Origin: Ignelater luminosus
Lineage: Eukaryota > Arthropoda > Insecta > Coleoptera > Elateridae
Direction of reading: 5' to 3'
Assembly: GCA_011009095.1 (NCBI GenBank)
Contig: VTPC01000016.1
Span: 35,773 to 99,772 of the forward strand
DNA: 64,000 nt
Made by a program: the position numbers and the translations under genes. Shown here one piece after another: positions 25,494-37,952 of the stretch. The notes beneath the pieces were generated by a model. That model saw only the letters and a list, made by a program, of their open reading frames with translations. It was not told the origin of the DNA and searched no databases. Numbering within the stretch: position 1 is the stretch's first letter; each line of letters begins with the position of its first letter.

Positions 25494-25589
25494 GTAAGTG
25501 CCTAGAGCTGTCTGCACTTCTAAGCTTTTTGGTCTTTTGGCTGCTTTAGTCATATGATTGTAGAGGAAAAAGTTTGGCCACGATAATAA

Positions 25590-26100
25590 TTACAGTTAGA
25601 TCAGGAATACGCAAAATACAATAGAGAGCAAGTTTAACAAACAATTGAGAAAAGCAAAAATATGAAAGTTGTGAAAACAAAACTGACAGAGGGAAAACAC
25701 AAGATTTTCAAATTAAATCAAGGTTCCAAAGATCTCCCAAATTCACTATCGAGGAAGTAAGAAGTGCTCTGAAGGATATAAAAAACAATAAAGTCTCAGG
25801 AGAAGATCAACGTTTGATAGAAGCTGTCAAGATAGGAGATACAAGATTGTTGCAAGAAATAGTCTTCCTGTTTAACTAATGCCTAGAAAATAGTAAAATC
25901 CCGAGTAAATGGAACAACGCAATAACAGCTCTTATTCACAAAAAAAGGTGATTTATCTGATTTAGAAAACTATATACCAATCGGTTTGCTCTCTTATCTA
26001 TATAAATTGTTTACCAAGGTCATAACCAAACGACTGGAGCGCAAACTAGATTTTTATCAACCTCGTGAACAGGCTGGATTTAGAAACGGATAAAAAAGTC
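25590..26100 (+). mobile_element. Non-LTR retrotransposon fragment (start of RT domain)
   Basis: Plus-strand frames encode FTIEEVRSALKDIKNNKVSG followed by CLENSKIPSKWNNAITALIH and, after frameshifts, LSYLYKLFTKVITKRLERKL and QPREQAGFR. This is the characteristic beginning of a non-LTR reverse transcriptase, covering RT blocks 0 to 2. The catalytic part is missing after about 26100 and the reading frame is broken. It is a short dead fragment. Confidence 0.8.
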
Positions 26101-26744
26101 TGTTGAATATGTTACCGGACAAATCCGAAATCCGGATATTCTAGTATTGACTAGGACAAACGCAAAGCTCCTGCACTCTCTAGGAACAACGCAAATTTCC
26201 TAGACCAAACGCGGAGAGCCAGACTAATCCAGGAATAACTGATTTTAGAAAAGGAAATTCTAGTTTGGCCTAAAAGTTTCAAGCAGAACTTGAACTCAAC
26301 AGGATAAACTAGTTCTGATTGTGATTATTGATTTATTTGGTACCAATAAGAAAAAGTTTACAGGATTATCGAAAATAACAAAACAAACGAATGATTTGAA
26401 CATTATTTCTTCAAATTACGTTAGCGAAAACAGTTTTGAAATTTTACCTATGAATATTAAATATTATGAAATCCTTGAGAATAATTATGATTTTGATTTT
26501 TATCTGATATCAGTAAAAAAATAACTAAATATATTGATAAAAATAACTAAACTAACAAATGTTTTACAATACGACAATTATAAAAAATAAAACAAACAAT
26601 AATAGAACTATTACGGAAAGAAATCAAACAATACTTAAAATAACTAATTATTGTGTTAAAATAAAATCAATCTGCATGATAATGTATAACAACAATTTTT
26701 TAAATTCGAAGTAAAACAAAATCAAGTTGCTGTACGTCAGCTGT
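26101..26744. other. AT-rich DNA between relics
   Basis: No gene supported. A 67-codon plus-strand frame (26321-26524) is Asn/Ile/Lys-rich, as expected by chance in AT-rich sequence. It has no recognisable motif. Confidence 0.3.
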
Positions 26745-27394
26745 TTACTTATTTCTACAGGAATTGCTGTTGTGGCATTTCGAATTGCAGAGTTGTCGCC
26801 TTTTACACACGCATAAGTTTGTTCCACAATGTTTAGTACACTGACATCTAATGTATCCCTGAGCTTTACCCGAAAAAATTGTGGCTGCAGTTCTGAGAGA
26901 AATTGTTTGGTTTTGATCAATATCGTCTATCGAAATAAAATTGTGTTTACAGATTTCAAATTCTGACCGTCTTTAATACTTAGCATATATAAAGTTTAAA
27001 ACTACGGCCATGATATTACGTAAACTTCCTCTTGCTTTATCTACATCTGGTATGGGCACCGTGACATTGTCTCCAATATTAGCTGGTGGATGTAGCTTGT
27101 CGCTTGATTGCTTTATTTTTTTGGCCTGCTTTTGTAGAGAAAGTGCAGATTTCTTTCTAGCCGTCATCTGACATCATCACAACGTTGATCATTTTGTTGG
27201 CCATCCTTATCATGACTATTTACCTTTTCCCTTTCCATTTTCACTGCCACTTTTTTGTCGTCTTGTTGTCTCATCTCTGATTCTGTCTTGCCCGAATTTG
27301 TCGATGATATGGCTTTCTTTAAGTCTTCCTCGGTGTGTAAATCCAAAAATAACTTCCTCGCTCAATTTAGTCGTAATCAGCTCTACCCTACCAA
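26745..27394 (-). pseudogene. Relic of KRBA2-like integrase element, C-terminal part
   Basis: Minus-strand pieces match, in order, the C-terminal half of the integrase in the element at 47287-49570: an acidic segment beginning with a TEEDLKKAI motif (about 27.3 kb), then QAKKIKQSSDKLHPPANIGD and the PDVDKARGSLRNIMAVVL block (about 27.0-27.15 kb), corresponding to QAERML, KLPPTEVGQ and RGRLAPRNVLAVVV in the other copy. Near 26.75-26.82 kb a different frame gives the Cys-rich tail LCNSKCHNSNSC ending in RNK and a stop (26745-26747), parallel to LCNSKCSNGSSCKNK. The catalytic core is absent. It is dead, but shows the family has at least two copies in this window. Confidence 0.75.
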
Positions 27395-27515
27395 ATTTCA
27401 CCAGGTGGAGTGACGATATAATGAGAATGGCGGGCAACTGGATGAACAGTGCTGAAGACAGGAAGATACGGGGGCAATTGGAGGAGGCCTCTCTAGCAGT
27501 AGACGCGAACGTCTG
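27395..27515 (+). mobile_element. Short 3' tail fragment of a non-LTR retrotransposon
   Basis: The plus strand encodes TRWSDDIMRMAGNWMNSAED followed by RKIRGQLEEA. This is the typical C-terminal tail of insect endonuclease/reverse-transcriptase polyproteins (RW.DDI...G..W...A.DR..W..L.EA). Only about 120 bp remain. It joins directly to the upstream edge of the KRBA2-like relic on the opposite strand. Confidence 0.7.
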
Positions 27516-28757
27516 AGGGATGATAAAATCAAGAAGTTAATATTTCTTTAAAAGGTATTCACGAGATAAACTAGAACTAAACTAATATTATGATAATTTA
27601 GCAAAGCAGTAGCGGCCAGTTTGTTAAGTTTATTTTGGGACGAATTGGCTAGTGCAGTTTTGTTGGAATTCTCCTAATAAGCAGAAACACCAATATACTG
27701 ATCTTTAAAATAAACAGAGAACTTTCTTCTAGCCCAATGATATCGTATCTCTTATAGTTTACAAAATCGTTTAGGCGCGCCAGTCTACTATTAGACAGTT
27801 TATCCGAAATGCATCAGAATACGAACTTCTGGCAAATTAGTAAGGAAGCAATAATGCAACAGCTAAAGAAGTGTAAACTAACCTGTCTACAAAATGTAAA
27901 ATTCAAGGTTAAACATTCTTTAGTAACGGTAATTGGTCTACCATGAAACTAGCGAAACCTTCATTTGCGGATCCCAAAGCATTATTAAGGTGTCACCTGA
28001 GACAGTTCCTTTGTACAGATTTTCCAAATCAAAGTTTTTTGACGTTAGATTTCTCATTAATCTTCTGAAGAAAAGGTGTGTTGTTTTCAAATAGAAAAAT
28101 TGATAACTTGAATTCATCAACAACCTCAAATAAACAGATCTTTCAGATTAAATACGTACAGTAAAAAATTGTCTTCAATTTCATTATTGGAGAAATAAAT
28201 ACTATGTCTGGTATACTGCAAGTATCAGGGACGTTACTTCCGATTTGATATCCCAGAGAAAGATCTGTTATGGGTACGGGCAAATAGGATCTAATGCTTA
28301 CATGCTATAGTTGTGTAGTTCTAAGCCTATCCTTTCTGTCTAAAACCTAGAAAAAAAGTATAAAGTCGGTCGGTGCTATGGTTTGCAGGTTTGCACAACT
28401 TTCAGCTTTCTGGTGGTATCATATCACAATTACTGTTACCGACGCGACGTAATACTTCAATCTGTGGTTTACAAGGTCGACTTTATTTTAGAACAATAAA
28501 AATTGGTGCAAGTAGGTTTTAAGTGATCCTGAATAAGATTCCGTCGTCAGTCTTTTTCTAAAAAAAATCTCTAATAGGACTTCTTGAAATCTCAGCCAAT
28601 AAAAGTGGTCGTAGTCGGCCATGATTACAGCCTTACAATGCGCCTTCCCATTTACTAAATGCGCATTTTGAATATCTACAAAACAAAGAAAATAATGAAA
28701 ATTGCCCAAGAAATAAATATTTTACACAGGTGGTAAATCCTTAACGTGAACACATTG
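27516..28757. other. Unassigned DNA before third mariner
   Basis: No gene seen. Short frames on the minus strand (27938-28129, 28488-28709) lack motifs. Confidence 0.35.
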
Positions 28758-28759
28758 TA

Positions 28760-29685
28760 CGAGGTCTGTTCAAAACGTGTCGCGAATTTTGTGTTTTTTC
28801 AAAAATTATTTATTTATTCATGAATATCTATTTTGTCCCCTTCAAAATAATCCCCATCAGATATTATACACTTGTGCCAACATTTTTTCCAATCCTCGAA
28901 GCACTTCAAGAAATCATTATTTGTGATCTTGTTCAGCTCCTCCTTCGATGCCGTCTTTATCTCCTCAACCGTAGCGTAGCGTCGTCCTTTCATGGGCCTC
29001 TTCAATTTCGGGAACAAGAAAAAGTCACAGGGGGCCAGGTCTGGGGAATACGGTGGCTGCGGCATCATTAGTGTGTTGTTTTTGGCCAAACATTCGCGCA
29101 CAAGCAACGATGTGTAAGCAGGGGCGTTATCATGGTGCAAAAGCCAATTTTTGTTCTTCCACAAATCCGGGCGTTTCTGGCGGATTGCTTCGCGCAAATT
29201 GCGCATAACTTGCAGGTAATATTCCTTATTGACCGTTCTACCCTGTGGCAAGAACTCATGATGCACCACGCCCCTGCAATCGAAGAAAACTGTAAGCAAA
29301 ACCAAAAGCACGCTCTTCGTCTTTCACATCTTCTCGGCCCTCTGAGAACATTTTGTACCACCGATAAACATTGCTTCGGTCCAAGGTAGCTTCACCATAT
29401 GCCACAGTCAACATTCGGAATGCGTCCGCGCACTTAATTTTGTTTTTCACACAAAATTTGATACAGATTCTTTGATCCATTTTTTGGAATAGGCAAAAAT
29501 CGAAGACGAGCCAAAACACGTCCAAGCAAAACAGCTGTCAAAAATTAACTGAACATTCAAAATGGCCGAACTTGTCGGCATAAGTGAGGGACATGAGTAC
29601 CAACATAACGCCACAAAACATCGAAAATCTAATATACGTAACCCGCGGAAATTCAAAATTCACGATACTTTTTGAACAGACCTCG
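28760..29685 (-). mobile_element. Internally deleted mariner
   Basis: Inverted ends of about 32 bp, CGAGGTCTGTTCAAAA then a variable part, match at 29 positions between the left (from 28760) and right (from 29685) edges, with TA at 28758-28759 and 29686-29687. At 926 bp it is about 350 bp shorter than a normal mariner, because of a deletion inside the transposase. With both ends preserved it is the kind of copy that could be moved by an active relative, though that is inference. It belongs to a different mariner lineage from the other two; I do not assign the subfamily. Confidence 0.93.
28814..29480 (-). pseudogene. mariner transposase with internal deletion
   Basis: The N-terminus starts at MDQRICIKFC (29480) and keeps the HTH region including VYRWYKMFSEGREDVKDEER. 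Near 29.30 kb the reading jumps, with a frame change, to LLVLLTVFFDCRGVVHHEFL. About 110 residues are missing between, including the second part of the DNA-binding domain and the block carrying the first catalytic Asp. The rest is well preserved: second Asp in LLHHDNAPAYTS, third in YSPDLAPCDFFLFPKLKRPM, and a C-terminus ending near FEGDKIDIHE. It cannot be catalytic. Confidence 0.9.
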
Positions 29686-29687
29686 TA

Positions 29688-31102
29688 TACCTTGTAGAAC
29701 CAAATGTTTTTTGTAGTAAATTGGTTTCCACTAGATGATTGGTATTATTTTAAATTTACTTACCCCTAAATTTTTTAGTTTTGAGGGTTTAGATCTTTTA
29801 AAAAATACTGGGTGGCGCTTATAACATAAGCTTTATAACAGTGAGTGTGGGAGGAGCCATTTGCGTTTTGCCACTTATAAAAAAAAATTAAATTAACAGT
29901 AATTATTTTTTTTTTATTTAAAATTTGTGACGCCACCTTTTGTAGCTCTTTTGATTCTTGCAAAATTCCGGTCTTTTTAGGATGCTAAGTCTTTGCAGAC
30001 CACCAAATTCTTCACGATGGGTTCTGGTGATACCGGGATACCTCTGTTCCTTTGGTAAAGAGACTTGTGTAAAAAGAACAACGAAAACTTAGAAAAGAAT
30101 GCATTGTTTAGTTTAAGTATGCGTCAATCTACCACTGCTCGCCATATCTTATAAATCTAATTAAAACAAGCAACATTAAAATGTTAACCTATAATAATTA
30201 ATTAACAATTCTTTGAAATTAGAGATATGAAGTTTCTTTTGAAAAATCACTAAGAGTTGAAAGAACATATAAAGCGTCAAAAGCACACAATTTGTAAAAC
30301 AACAACATCGAACATAGAAATTGAAACCTTAAATGAAATTAAATTAATCAGTTGAAACAGCTGAAATATATCTAAATCGAAATTTCTACATTCAGCTTAA
30401 TGCACTAAAATACGAAGCAAGAAGTTAAAAAGTAAAGTATCAACCTGTTAAGGTAATTTTGTTTTAATTAATTTTTATTTCTTAAAGAATATTCATTTTA
30501 ACAAGCATTTTATAATAAGAAAAGTAAAGTTTCTTTAATTACATTTCATTAGTTAATTTGACAGCCTACAGTCTTTATAATTATAAATCCATTAACGTAG
30601 AAGGTTGGTTACATAAATGTTTTTACAGAATTAGTCCAAAAGGACTCGTATAATAATTGTGTCGACACCTGTAAAAATGTTTTTTGTTCAATTACATCTA
30701 ACCTCCCAAATTTCTCAGTTTTCAAGGTAATTAATGTTTGGGTAACCTACTAATTCACTTGTAATAGTGCCAAGAACATTTAAGTAACATCGTCTTTCTC
30801 TAGTCGTTATTCAATTAGGCGATCTACCGGATTGTCCCTTCACACTAACTCCACTCGGGTGATTCATGTATTTGCCCTAATAGGGATCTGTTTAATTAAC
30901 TAATTGTAAGTTACTACTAATTTAAAGCGTAACTATTTTGATAAAATATTCTGAGCCTTTCCTAATTTTTGTTATTTAATATCTGTGAAAATTACAATTT
31001 TAATGTAAGAAAGTAAAATTAGGAAGCACAAGCTTAATTTAAAAGAATATATCGTGGATATAAATTGATACAAATAGCTAACAGGGAATTTTTCTGTTAC
31101 AG
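29688..31102 (+). other. Probable intron of the 5-HT1 receptor gene
   Basis: AT-rich sequence with no open frames of note, ending in TTTTTCTGTTACAG, a good splice acceptor, at 31102. The region back to the mariner is therefore most likely intron. The donor is not in view. Confidence 0.6.
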
Positions 31103-31723
31103 TGTAGCCTGGATAAAACAAGCCTAGGACGTTGCTTTACATCGCGGCAAAGCAATGAATCCCAATGTCCGATGTTGTCGGGAAAAACGCCAGTCAAGCA
31201 AGCGAGCACACACCAGAAACAACCGAAATCCAGCTTGCTAACATCAATCAAGGCTTCGCCGAACATCAACACAAATCAGAAAAAATTGCGCTTCCAGTTA
31301 GCCAAGGAGCGGAAAGCCAGTACAACATTAGGTATCATCATGAGCGCGTTCACGATTTGTTGGCTACCTTTTTTCGTCCTGGCACTAATTCGTCCATTTC
31401 TCGATCCAACTTCTAGTGCACTAACGACTTTATCCAGTTTATTTCTTTGGTTAGGATACGCAAACAGTTTACTAAATCCTATAATATACGCAACGCTAAA
31501 CAGAGACTTTAGAAAACCGTTTCAAGAAATTCTATATTTCCGGTGCGGTAGATTAAATCATATGATGAGAGAGGAATTTTATCATAGTCAATACGGCGAC
31601 CCGGATCACCATATTTCAACGAGGTGCCACGTCGATTACGAAGAAGGTGTCGAATATATAGAGGCCGAAGGGGAGGAAGTGAAAGTGCCGGAAATCAATG
31701 CCGCTCATGAGTCGTTCCTATGA
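31103..31723 (+). CDS. 5-HT1: Serotonin receptor, 5-HT1 class: last coding exon (TM6, TM7, C-tail)
   Basis: Terminal exon of a rhodopsin-family GPCR. The frame is open from the acceptor AG at 31101-31102 to the stop, giving 206 residues in phase 0. Order: end of the third intracellular loop with QLAKERKASTTLGII (residues about 66-80); TM6 with CWLPFF (about 74-98); TM7 with SLFLWLGYANSLLNPIIYAT (about 113-132), carrying the NPxxY motif as NPIIY; helix 8 with RDFRKPFQEILYFRC and a Cys that may be palmitoylated; then an acidic tail ending HESFL, a class I PDZ-type end. TM6-TM7 and the FRKPFQEILYF tail fit insect 5-HT1 (Gi-coupled) receptors better than other aminergic receptors. Earlier exons with TM1-TM5 are not visible in the window, so they must lie upstream beyond a large intron. 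This is the only clearly functional-looking host coding sequence here. Confidence 0.92.
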   Translation, partial: CSLDKTSLGRCFTSRQSNESQCPMLSGKTPVKQASTHQKQPKSSLLTSIKASPNINTNQKKLRFQLAKERKASTTLGIIMSAFTICWLPFFVLALIRPFLDPTSSALTTLSSLFLWLGYANSLLNPIIYATLNRDFRKPFQEILYFRCGRLNHMMREEFYHSQYGDPDHHISTRCHVDYEEGVEYIEAEGEEVKVPEINAAHESFL

Positions 31724-32275
31724 TTGGAACGGGAAGTGGTCGCTACCGAAGAGGAAAGATAAGGTCGTAAAGAAGCTGCAAGAGAGTGCTTCCGTGATAA
31801 AAATTCTGTACGTAGTATAATGAATTTTAAAGTACCTTTAAGATTTTAAAAGTGATTAATTCTGCACACGTAGGCGGTGAAGATTGCCACTAAGTTTGAG
31901 AGATTCCTAAAACAAAAAAAGGAAAAACTTCAAGTGAAAAATAATGTTTAGAACGTGAACTCTAAACTTTGTACTGATAGTGTTATTAGATAGTGGTTCT
32001 CACGAGGAAACTGAATGTAATAATAGTTACACTATAAAAGTAATATCGCAACTCGACGTGTCGCACAATATTAATGAGCTTTCGAACTACTTCATGTAGT
32101 TTATAAGAAATAACCAAATATATCCTTGAGTCGTTTACTTTCTCTACTATAATGTTTCTGAGACATAATTCAATAATTAGATTCTCTATTTGACTCTCTA
32201 TAGAATCAAAACTAATAAACATAGCTTTATAAAAACTTGAAATAAATAAATGAAATCTTAATAAAATTTAAAAAA
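31724..32275 (+). other. Probable 3' UTR of the 5-HT1 gene
   Basis: After the stop, the DNA becomes AT-rich without open frames. AATAAA signals occur at 32241-32246, overlapping again to 32250, and at 32260-32265, followed by an A-run, a plausible polyadenylation site about 0.5 kb after the stop. A longer alternative UTR cannot be excluded. Confidence 0.5.
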
Positions 32276-35200
32276 AAACATGGTAGATTTTTACTGGCAT
32301 TATTGAGCATTTCAACTGAAAAACATTTTTGAAAAATATGTTTGATGTTCCAAGAAGTAAATAAATTAAATTTTCGAAAACATAAAAAAATTTTAAATAA
32401 ATCATTTACAATGGAATTTGTTAAATAAAGATTAATGCACAATTGCACAATATTTTATGTAATGTGAAACTGAAATGATTCAATCCTGTTTTAACCATCA
32501 GCTGTATGTAATTTCAAAACTGTTTGCTTTTCACAAATCATTTTAAATAAATTCAATATGCAAATAAATAATTTACAAAAATTGTTAACATTTAAAATAT
32601 ACCAAAGCAGAATTCATTGCAATGATTTTATAAATTGAGACTACTTTAAATAGAAAATTAACTCAAAATTTATTTAAGTGAAGTTAAAAGTTCAAAATAT
32701 TTAACAACTAGGTGATGCTCATCACTCATCACTGTAAAAATCGGATTATATGTAAAATGCACCTCTGCATCTTTCGATATATTCCTTCAAAACGTTGTAA
32801 TCACCAATTGTACTTCTTGTTGTGTCTCAAAAAGTCCTAGAAAAGAATAAAACGAGTAGTTCCAAATATTTTTATATTTTGCATATAATCCGATCTTTAC
32901 GTCATCAGAGTAATTATTTCTTCATAGATAGTAGTTTATAATTCAAGCACTTCAAGTTTAATTTAAATTTATTGATTAAGTATGTTGTTATATTACAACG
33001 TATACTAACTATATCCGAATTATTAATATTTACCTTTTGTGGTAATATACATTTGGAGTTTACAAAGGATTCCTTCAACAAGTAACACACATTTACTCTG
33101 AAACTAATTCCTATTTTTTTGAGCATATGAAACAGTTTGGCAAACCTTGTTCTGTATAATAATATTCATCAACAATGATACTGTAAATTTAGCAACAGTA
33201 TACTGCAGATCTAAAGTTTCTTTAGTGTATTTTGAAGATGAATTTAGAGTTCAGTTAGAATTTTGGAATACTTATAAAATATTCTCTGATATTATAGGTT
33301 TTATTTTGTACTATACATTTGGTTGCCTTATTTTCTTCTCTTTCTACCATGTAAATCCAAAGAATCGCAGACTTTTCTTTCATGACTGATCAACATATCA
33401 ACTAATAGATTGTTGTAAAGCAGGGATATATCAGAGAGTTAGTATAGATAATGTGTTTAACACAGAACATCATAGCTAAACATCAGAACTTGAACGTTAA
33501 GCTCAAAAAAGGTAAAGAAGCTCAATAATATCAGTTGTTTCACTGTTTATAATAGTTCTTACGATAGAGAATATTGTAACGACTATTTTGGTATGATTTT
33601 CCTTAATTTGCTCATTTATATGCAGTGTGCTCAATTTATTACGCTATATGTAAGTAGACAGCACATTGCAGATGACTAAATCCCATATGTAACTTTTATT
33701 AATTAAATTTCTTTAAATAACTAAAGGTAGCCTACCGATATATAGCACCATACACTGTATATTTCACACACCATTCAGTTAGGCTTTTTAGGTTGCCTAT
33801 GTGTAAAGTTATATCAGCTTGAGTTCTAAAAGTACGAATGAAAACTGTAGATAGTAGAGGTTTCATTTAAGTCAAATTGTTTGTAGAGAAATCTTAGTTA
33901 TTTGTAAAAGATTCTTCGTCTCTTACAAGGGCTTACAATAGAACAACCTTTCAGACTATTTGAAATCATTAGGTGAGTTTTGAAAATTTTCATTTTATCT
34001 GATGTCCTTTAACCAATCCTTTTTTTTTTCTATTTTGGTCTCTCTTCTCTGACTCTAATTTTGGTTTTTAGTGTAAGTGGAAACGTGTCAGTAATTTACC
34101 CAGACTAGCTAGAGTAACAAAAAGCAGTTAAGGAAGTTATTAAGAAGATCCCTTTTGTGTTTATCGCAAAACTTCTATTAGAGATTTGATTGAAGAGTTT
34201 GACGGTCCTGAGGCTGATTTCCTCTACAAACGCATAAGATCAAAAACCATTCATTTAAGAAATCAAGTTTATCAAATTCGTGTTCTTGAAGTTGACAGTA
34301 ACAAGATTTCGTCCTTTAGAAAGGACTTCATTGTCTTGACTTTGAAACTTGAAGTTCTGCTGTCTTACGAGATTACAAATATCTGTATAAATACAAAGAA
34401 TCTTTGGAAATATTAATTTTTGGACATTTTACTTGTTTTTAATGACTTCCTACTCCTATGAAGTTCACGCCCACAAGATCAGTACCTGCATACAAATGGG
34501 ATGATGTGAGCCTGTTCTCATCTTTGTCGCCTCCATGGAAAATCTTTTCAGTTACGTAGGCCAACTATTTCTTAAGAAGAATTTGTTGACCACTTACCTT
34601 ACAAATTTGACTCTCTTCGGCATTAAGTCTACCTTCGAGCTAGTAAATGTGTGTCAAAAGATAGATGAGACTCAGGCGATTAAAGAAAGACAAAAAGTTC
34701 CTCATTCAGAGTTGGGGTTTGTATGACAAAAATATACTTGGAGAGAAAACTTGTAAAGAAGAGGAAGAGAAAACCTCCTTACGACAAGCCCTTTATTTAA
34801 ATTGAGTTCTTCTGAGGAAAAGTTTCTAACATGTGCAAAAAATTGCATTGTGAATCATGAAATGACCAAACACCGAATCAATTTTGGTATCAGCAGGATT
34901 AATAGGAATTATTATTATTATTCAGTCAGTGTTTCTTTGGTTTTGCAATTAATTTTTTACTACAATATCATAAGTTCTTTTTTAGTCTCTCATATTGTTT
35001 GGATAACAATAGCCTTTCATTGTTTTTTAAACTTCTCCCACAGCATGTACTATTAAAAAAAATTAGAATAACAAATTTCTCTAGTCTACGTCGAAATCTT
35101 TGTCTTCTTTTTAATACTAAAGTGCCATAAAAAATGATATCTGTGGTAAGTTCTAAGTGACACTGTCTTACACCTTAAAGCTGCAATAATTTTTGTGCCA

Positions 35201-37950
35201 GGAAAGATGGCACGTTTAATTTTTCATTTAATTTCTTCAGTGGTACTATTTAATTATACTGCCTAAACTCGAAAGAAGTTTACTTTGCAATTTGTAAATA
35301 ACTCTAATTTATCATTTTCATACTATGAGTAACTGTTTTGAGCACCATCAAATCCATTGAGTTACATGAAGATTATTACAATCAGTACATTGTGTTTAGA
35401 AGCACATTTTTTTTGTTTCACGTCAAGTACTGACTTAAAATTATGCAGAAGTCAATAGCTTGAGATTTGATTTTCCAGATTCTATCAACTTGACCAAAAC
35501 TACCATAAGGTCGAAACAAAAAACCCCAAAAAGTCAGGTGTTAATAAAGGCAAAAACCTTGAACCAACTTAGAAATTAGTTTTGTGCAAGATTATAGAAA
35601 TCTAATTCGAAAAAGACTAACACAGTATGTTTGATATAGAGAAGATCCGAACGGTTGACTTAAGAGATATGACCGAAGGCAACCTCAAAAGCACGACTAG
35701 TCAAAAAGATTCATAGCACAGCAGAAAATTTTGAAATATTTTGACAATGCGTCAAGTTCGATCCTAACGTGTGAGCAAGCCTTGCAAACCTTTCCAGAAA
35801 TCTTTCGTTACCAGAAAATATCATTCTAATAAAGTTTGGCATTTTGCAAAGTACTGTTGTCTTTTCGACATACTAGAAATAATTTACCTGGTAGAGTTTG
35901 AGACATGCTACTGTAAGGAGTACAAACATTGTCTAAATTTTTGAATTTGTCGGTAGATTGTTAAGATCGCTAGTGTTGTGAATTGTTCTCAATTCCAAAA
36001 GATGTAAAATGTGTGATGTTGAGTTACATTTCAGAAACGATCGCTCTCTGTATTTTCTGGCAGTTGTCAATTTTAGTGATTTTAATTCATTTACGATTAG
36101 TCATTTTTCCATTTTTAAAATGCTCTTCTACTTTTTACAAAATATTGAAATTTAATTCAACGTTCTCTTCTTATGACTTAAATAAAGGTAGTTGAAAATT
36201 GTATAAACTGAATAAATAACAGGAAAATATGACATGAATCTTTACTTTATTATTTAGGGGCATTTTTATGAATTTTACAATTTTTATCCATTTCAAGGTG
36301 AATCGAAACCGGTTAAGAGAAGCATTAATTTAATTATACAGCTAATCGGATTGGTTTGTTAGAAAGAATTCAATAATATAAAATTGAATTTCCCCTAGAA
36401 TTCAATTTCTTTAGCCTTAATCTTAAATTATCGAATAGCAGTTAAAATTGATTACAAGAAATGAAATTATCATAAATTTTATTGTATATTCATATATTAC
36501 GTGGCCAACTGTAGCAAAGATAATTTAAAGTCCTTACCTAATACATGTTGGTATAAATATGTTGAAACAAATTTAAGGAAGTTAATTGTCCTAAGTAACA
36601 AAACAGGATTGAACTTAATCATAATTCGCAAACAACATATTATGTTGACCTTCTTACCTTATTTTTTTGAATAGGAATAACATTGGAACATCAACGAATC
36701 TAATTTTTTTGTTGAAGTAATTTCTAATTAGTATTACTCCATCTACCAAGCATACTTAACCTTATCCTAGCTTTACAGTAGGTTTTTCTTCTTATTACTC
36801 TAGAAGACACCATCATGCTTATGACTGGTGATACTTTAGTTTACCAAAGGACCATTTTATTTAATAATCAAAACAATGCCTAGCATTATAAACAAATATC
36901 AAAAAAATTATATTATTTTTTAAGTAAAAAAGTTTGTTAAAAAAATATAATTAATAATAATGTATAAAAGCTATTTTTATAATTACTCTTATTAAATAAT
37001 ATAAAAGTAGCTTACATTTGCATATCATCAACATTATAAGCTAAAGCTAGTTGCAAAACGGCTCTAAGAAATATATCTTAATATTCCTAATTTGTGATTA
37101 CGTGATATCTATAAATCAAAAATTCCTTAATGCTGACGAGGATGAATCGTAAAAACGTCAATTATACCGTAAACCTTTGTTTTAAACACCGTAATATATA
37201 CGTTTTCTCCATTTATTAAAACAGTAAAACGATTTATAGTCGGAATTTTATGTGCAGTTACTACATTGTTGCAAAGTGGTTGCCGGCATGATAACGTTTT
37301 CCTAGATTTATATTATATACGGATGGTCTATCTTATTTCGTTTATGGAGACATAAAGACAAAAAAGGCTTCATTACAAAAGAAATGCTAAAGATTAATTG
37401 CGCCCTTTTTTCACCAACCATCATAATAATGATTTCTTTTGTTTTTAAACATTGCTTTCCATAATTTTCGTTTTAAATTCTTGTTTTTTGTGAATTACCT
37501 GCAAGGCAGATTTTTATAATAAAAAGAAAACAAAAGATTCATTATAAATGAATAAGAAATAAGGAGACCGCTGCTAAAGCTTAACAAAAAATGTATTGCG
37601 GTAGTGGCGGTCAGAAAGGTTAAAGGCAAATAAACTTTAATAAAATTTTTACTGCAGTCTGTTATCAAATACGTTTTATAAAATAGAAACATTAATAAAT
37701 AAATACTTTATAAATAGATAAAAAGTATTATTATTGTATCTTTTTCTGTTTTTGATCTAGATACAAGATCTGATTGACAGAGTTAAAACCAAACATGACT
37801 AGCTAAATACTGAAAACACGTTTAGTTTAATATTTTTAAAATACAAATTACTATAGCAAGCTAGAAAATATCAATTTCTATAGCCTAATCTAGTAAGAAT
37901 TTTATCATGTACTCTGAAACTCAACTTCAGAAATTATGAAAATCAAGATG
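32276..37950. other. Long AT-rich stretch without recognisable gene
   Basis: A less AT-rich patch at 33.9-35.1 kb has plus-strand frames at 34186-34416, 34535-34726 and 34802-35056. They are protein-like in composition but unrecognised and separated by stops, so they may be a decayed element. The remaining sequence is low in complexity, with frames attributable to chance. Confidence 0.35.
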
Positions 37951-37952
37951 TT

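Noticed and set aside
28820-29389. Plus-strand frames across the third mariner
   Set aside because: Antisense to the recognisable transposase on the minus strand; no independent similarity.
29808-29940. GGTGGCG and CGCCACC as possible inverted ends of a short element
   Set aside because: Only seven bases match and no flanking duplication is visible.
36900-37020. AT-rich palindromic-looking sequence as a possible origin or scaffold attachment region
   Set aside because: Such runs are common throughout this AT-rich window and no specific element is recognisable.
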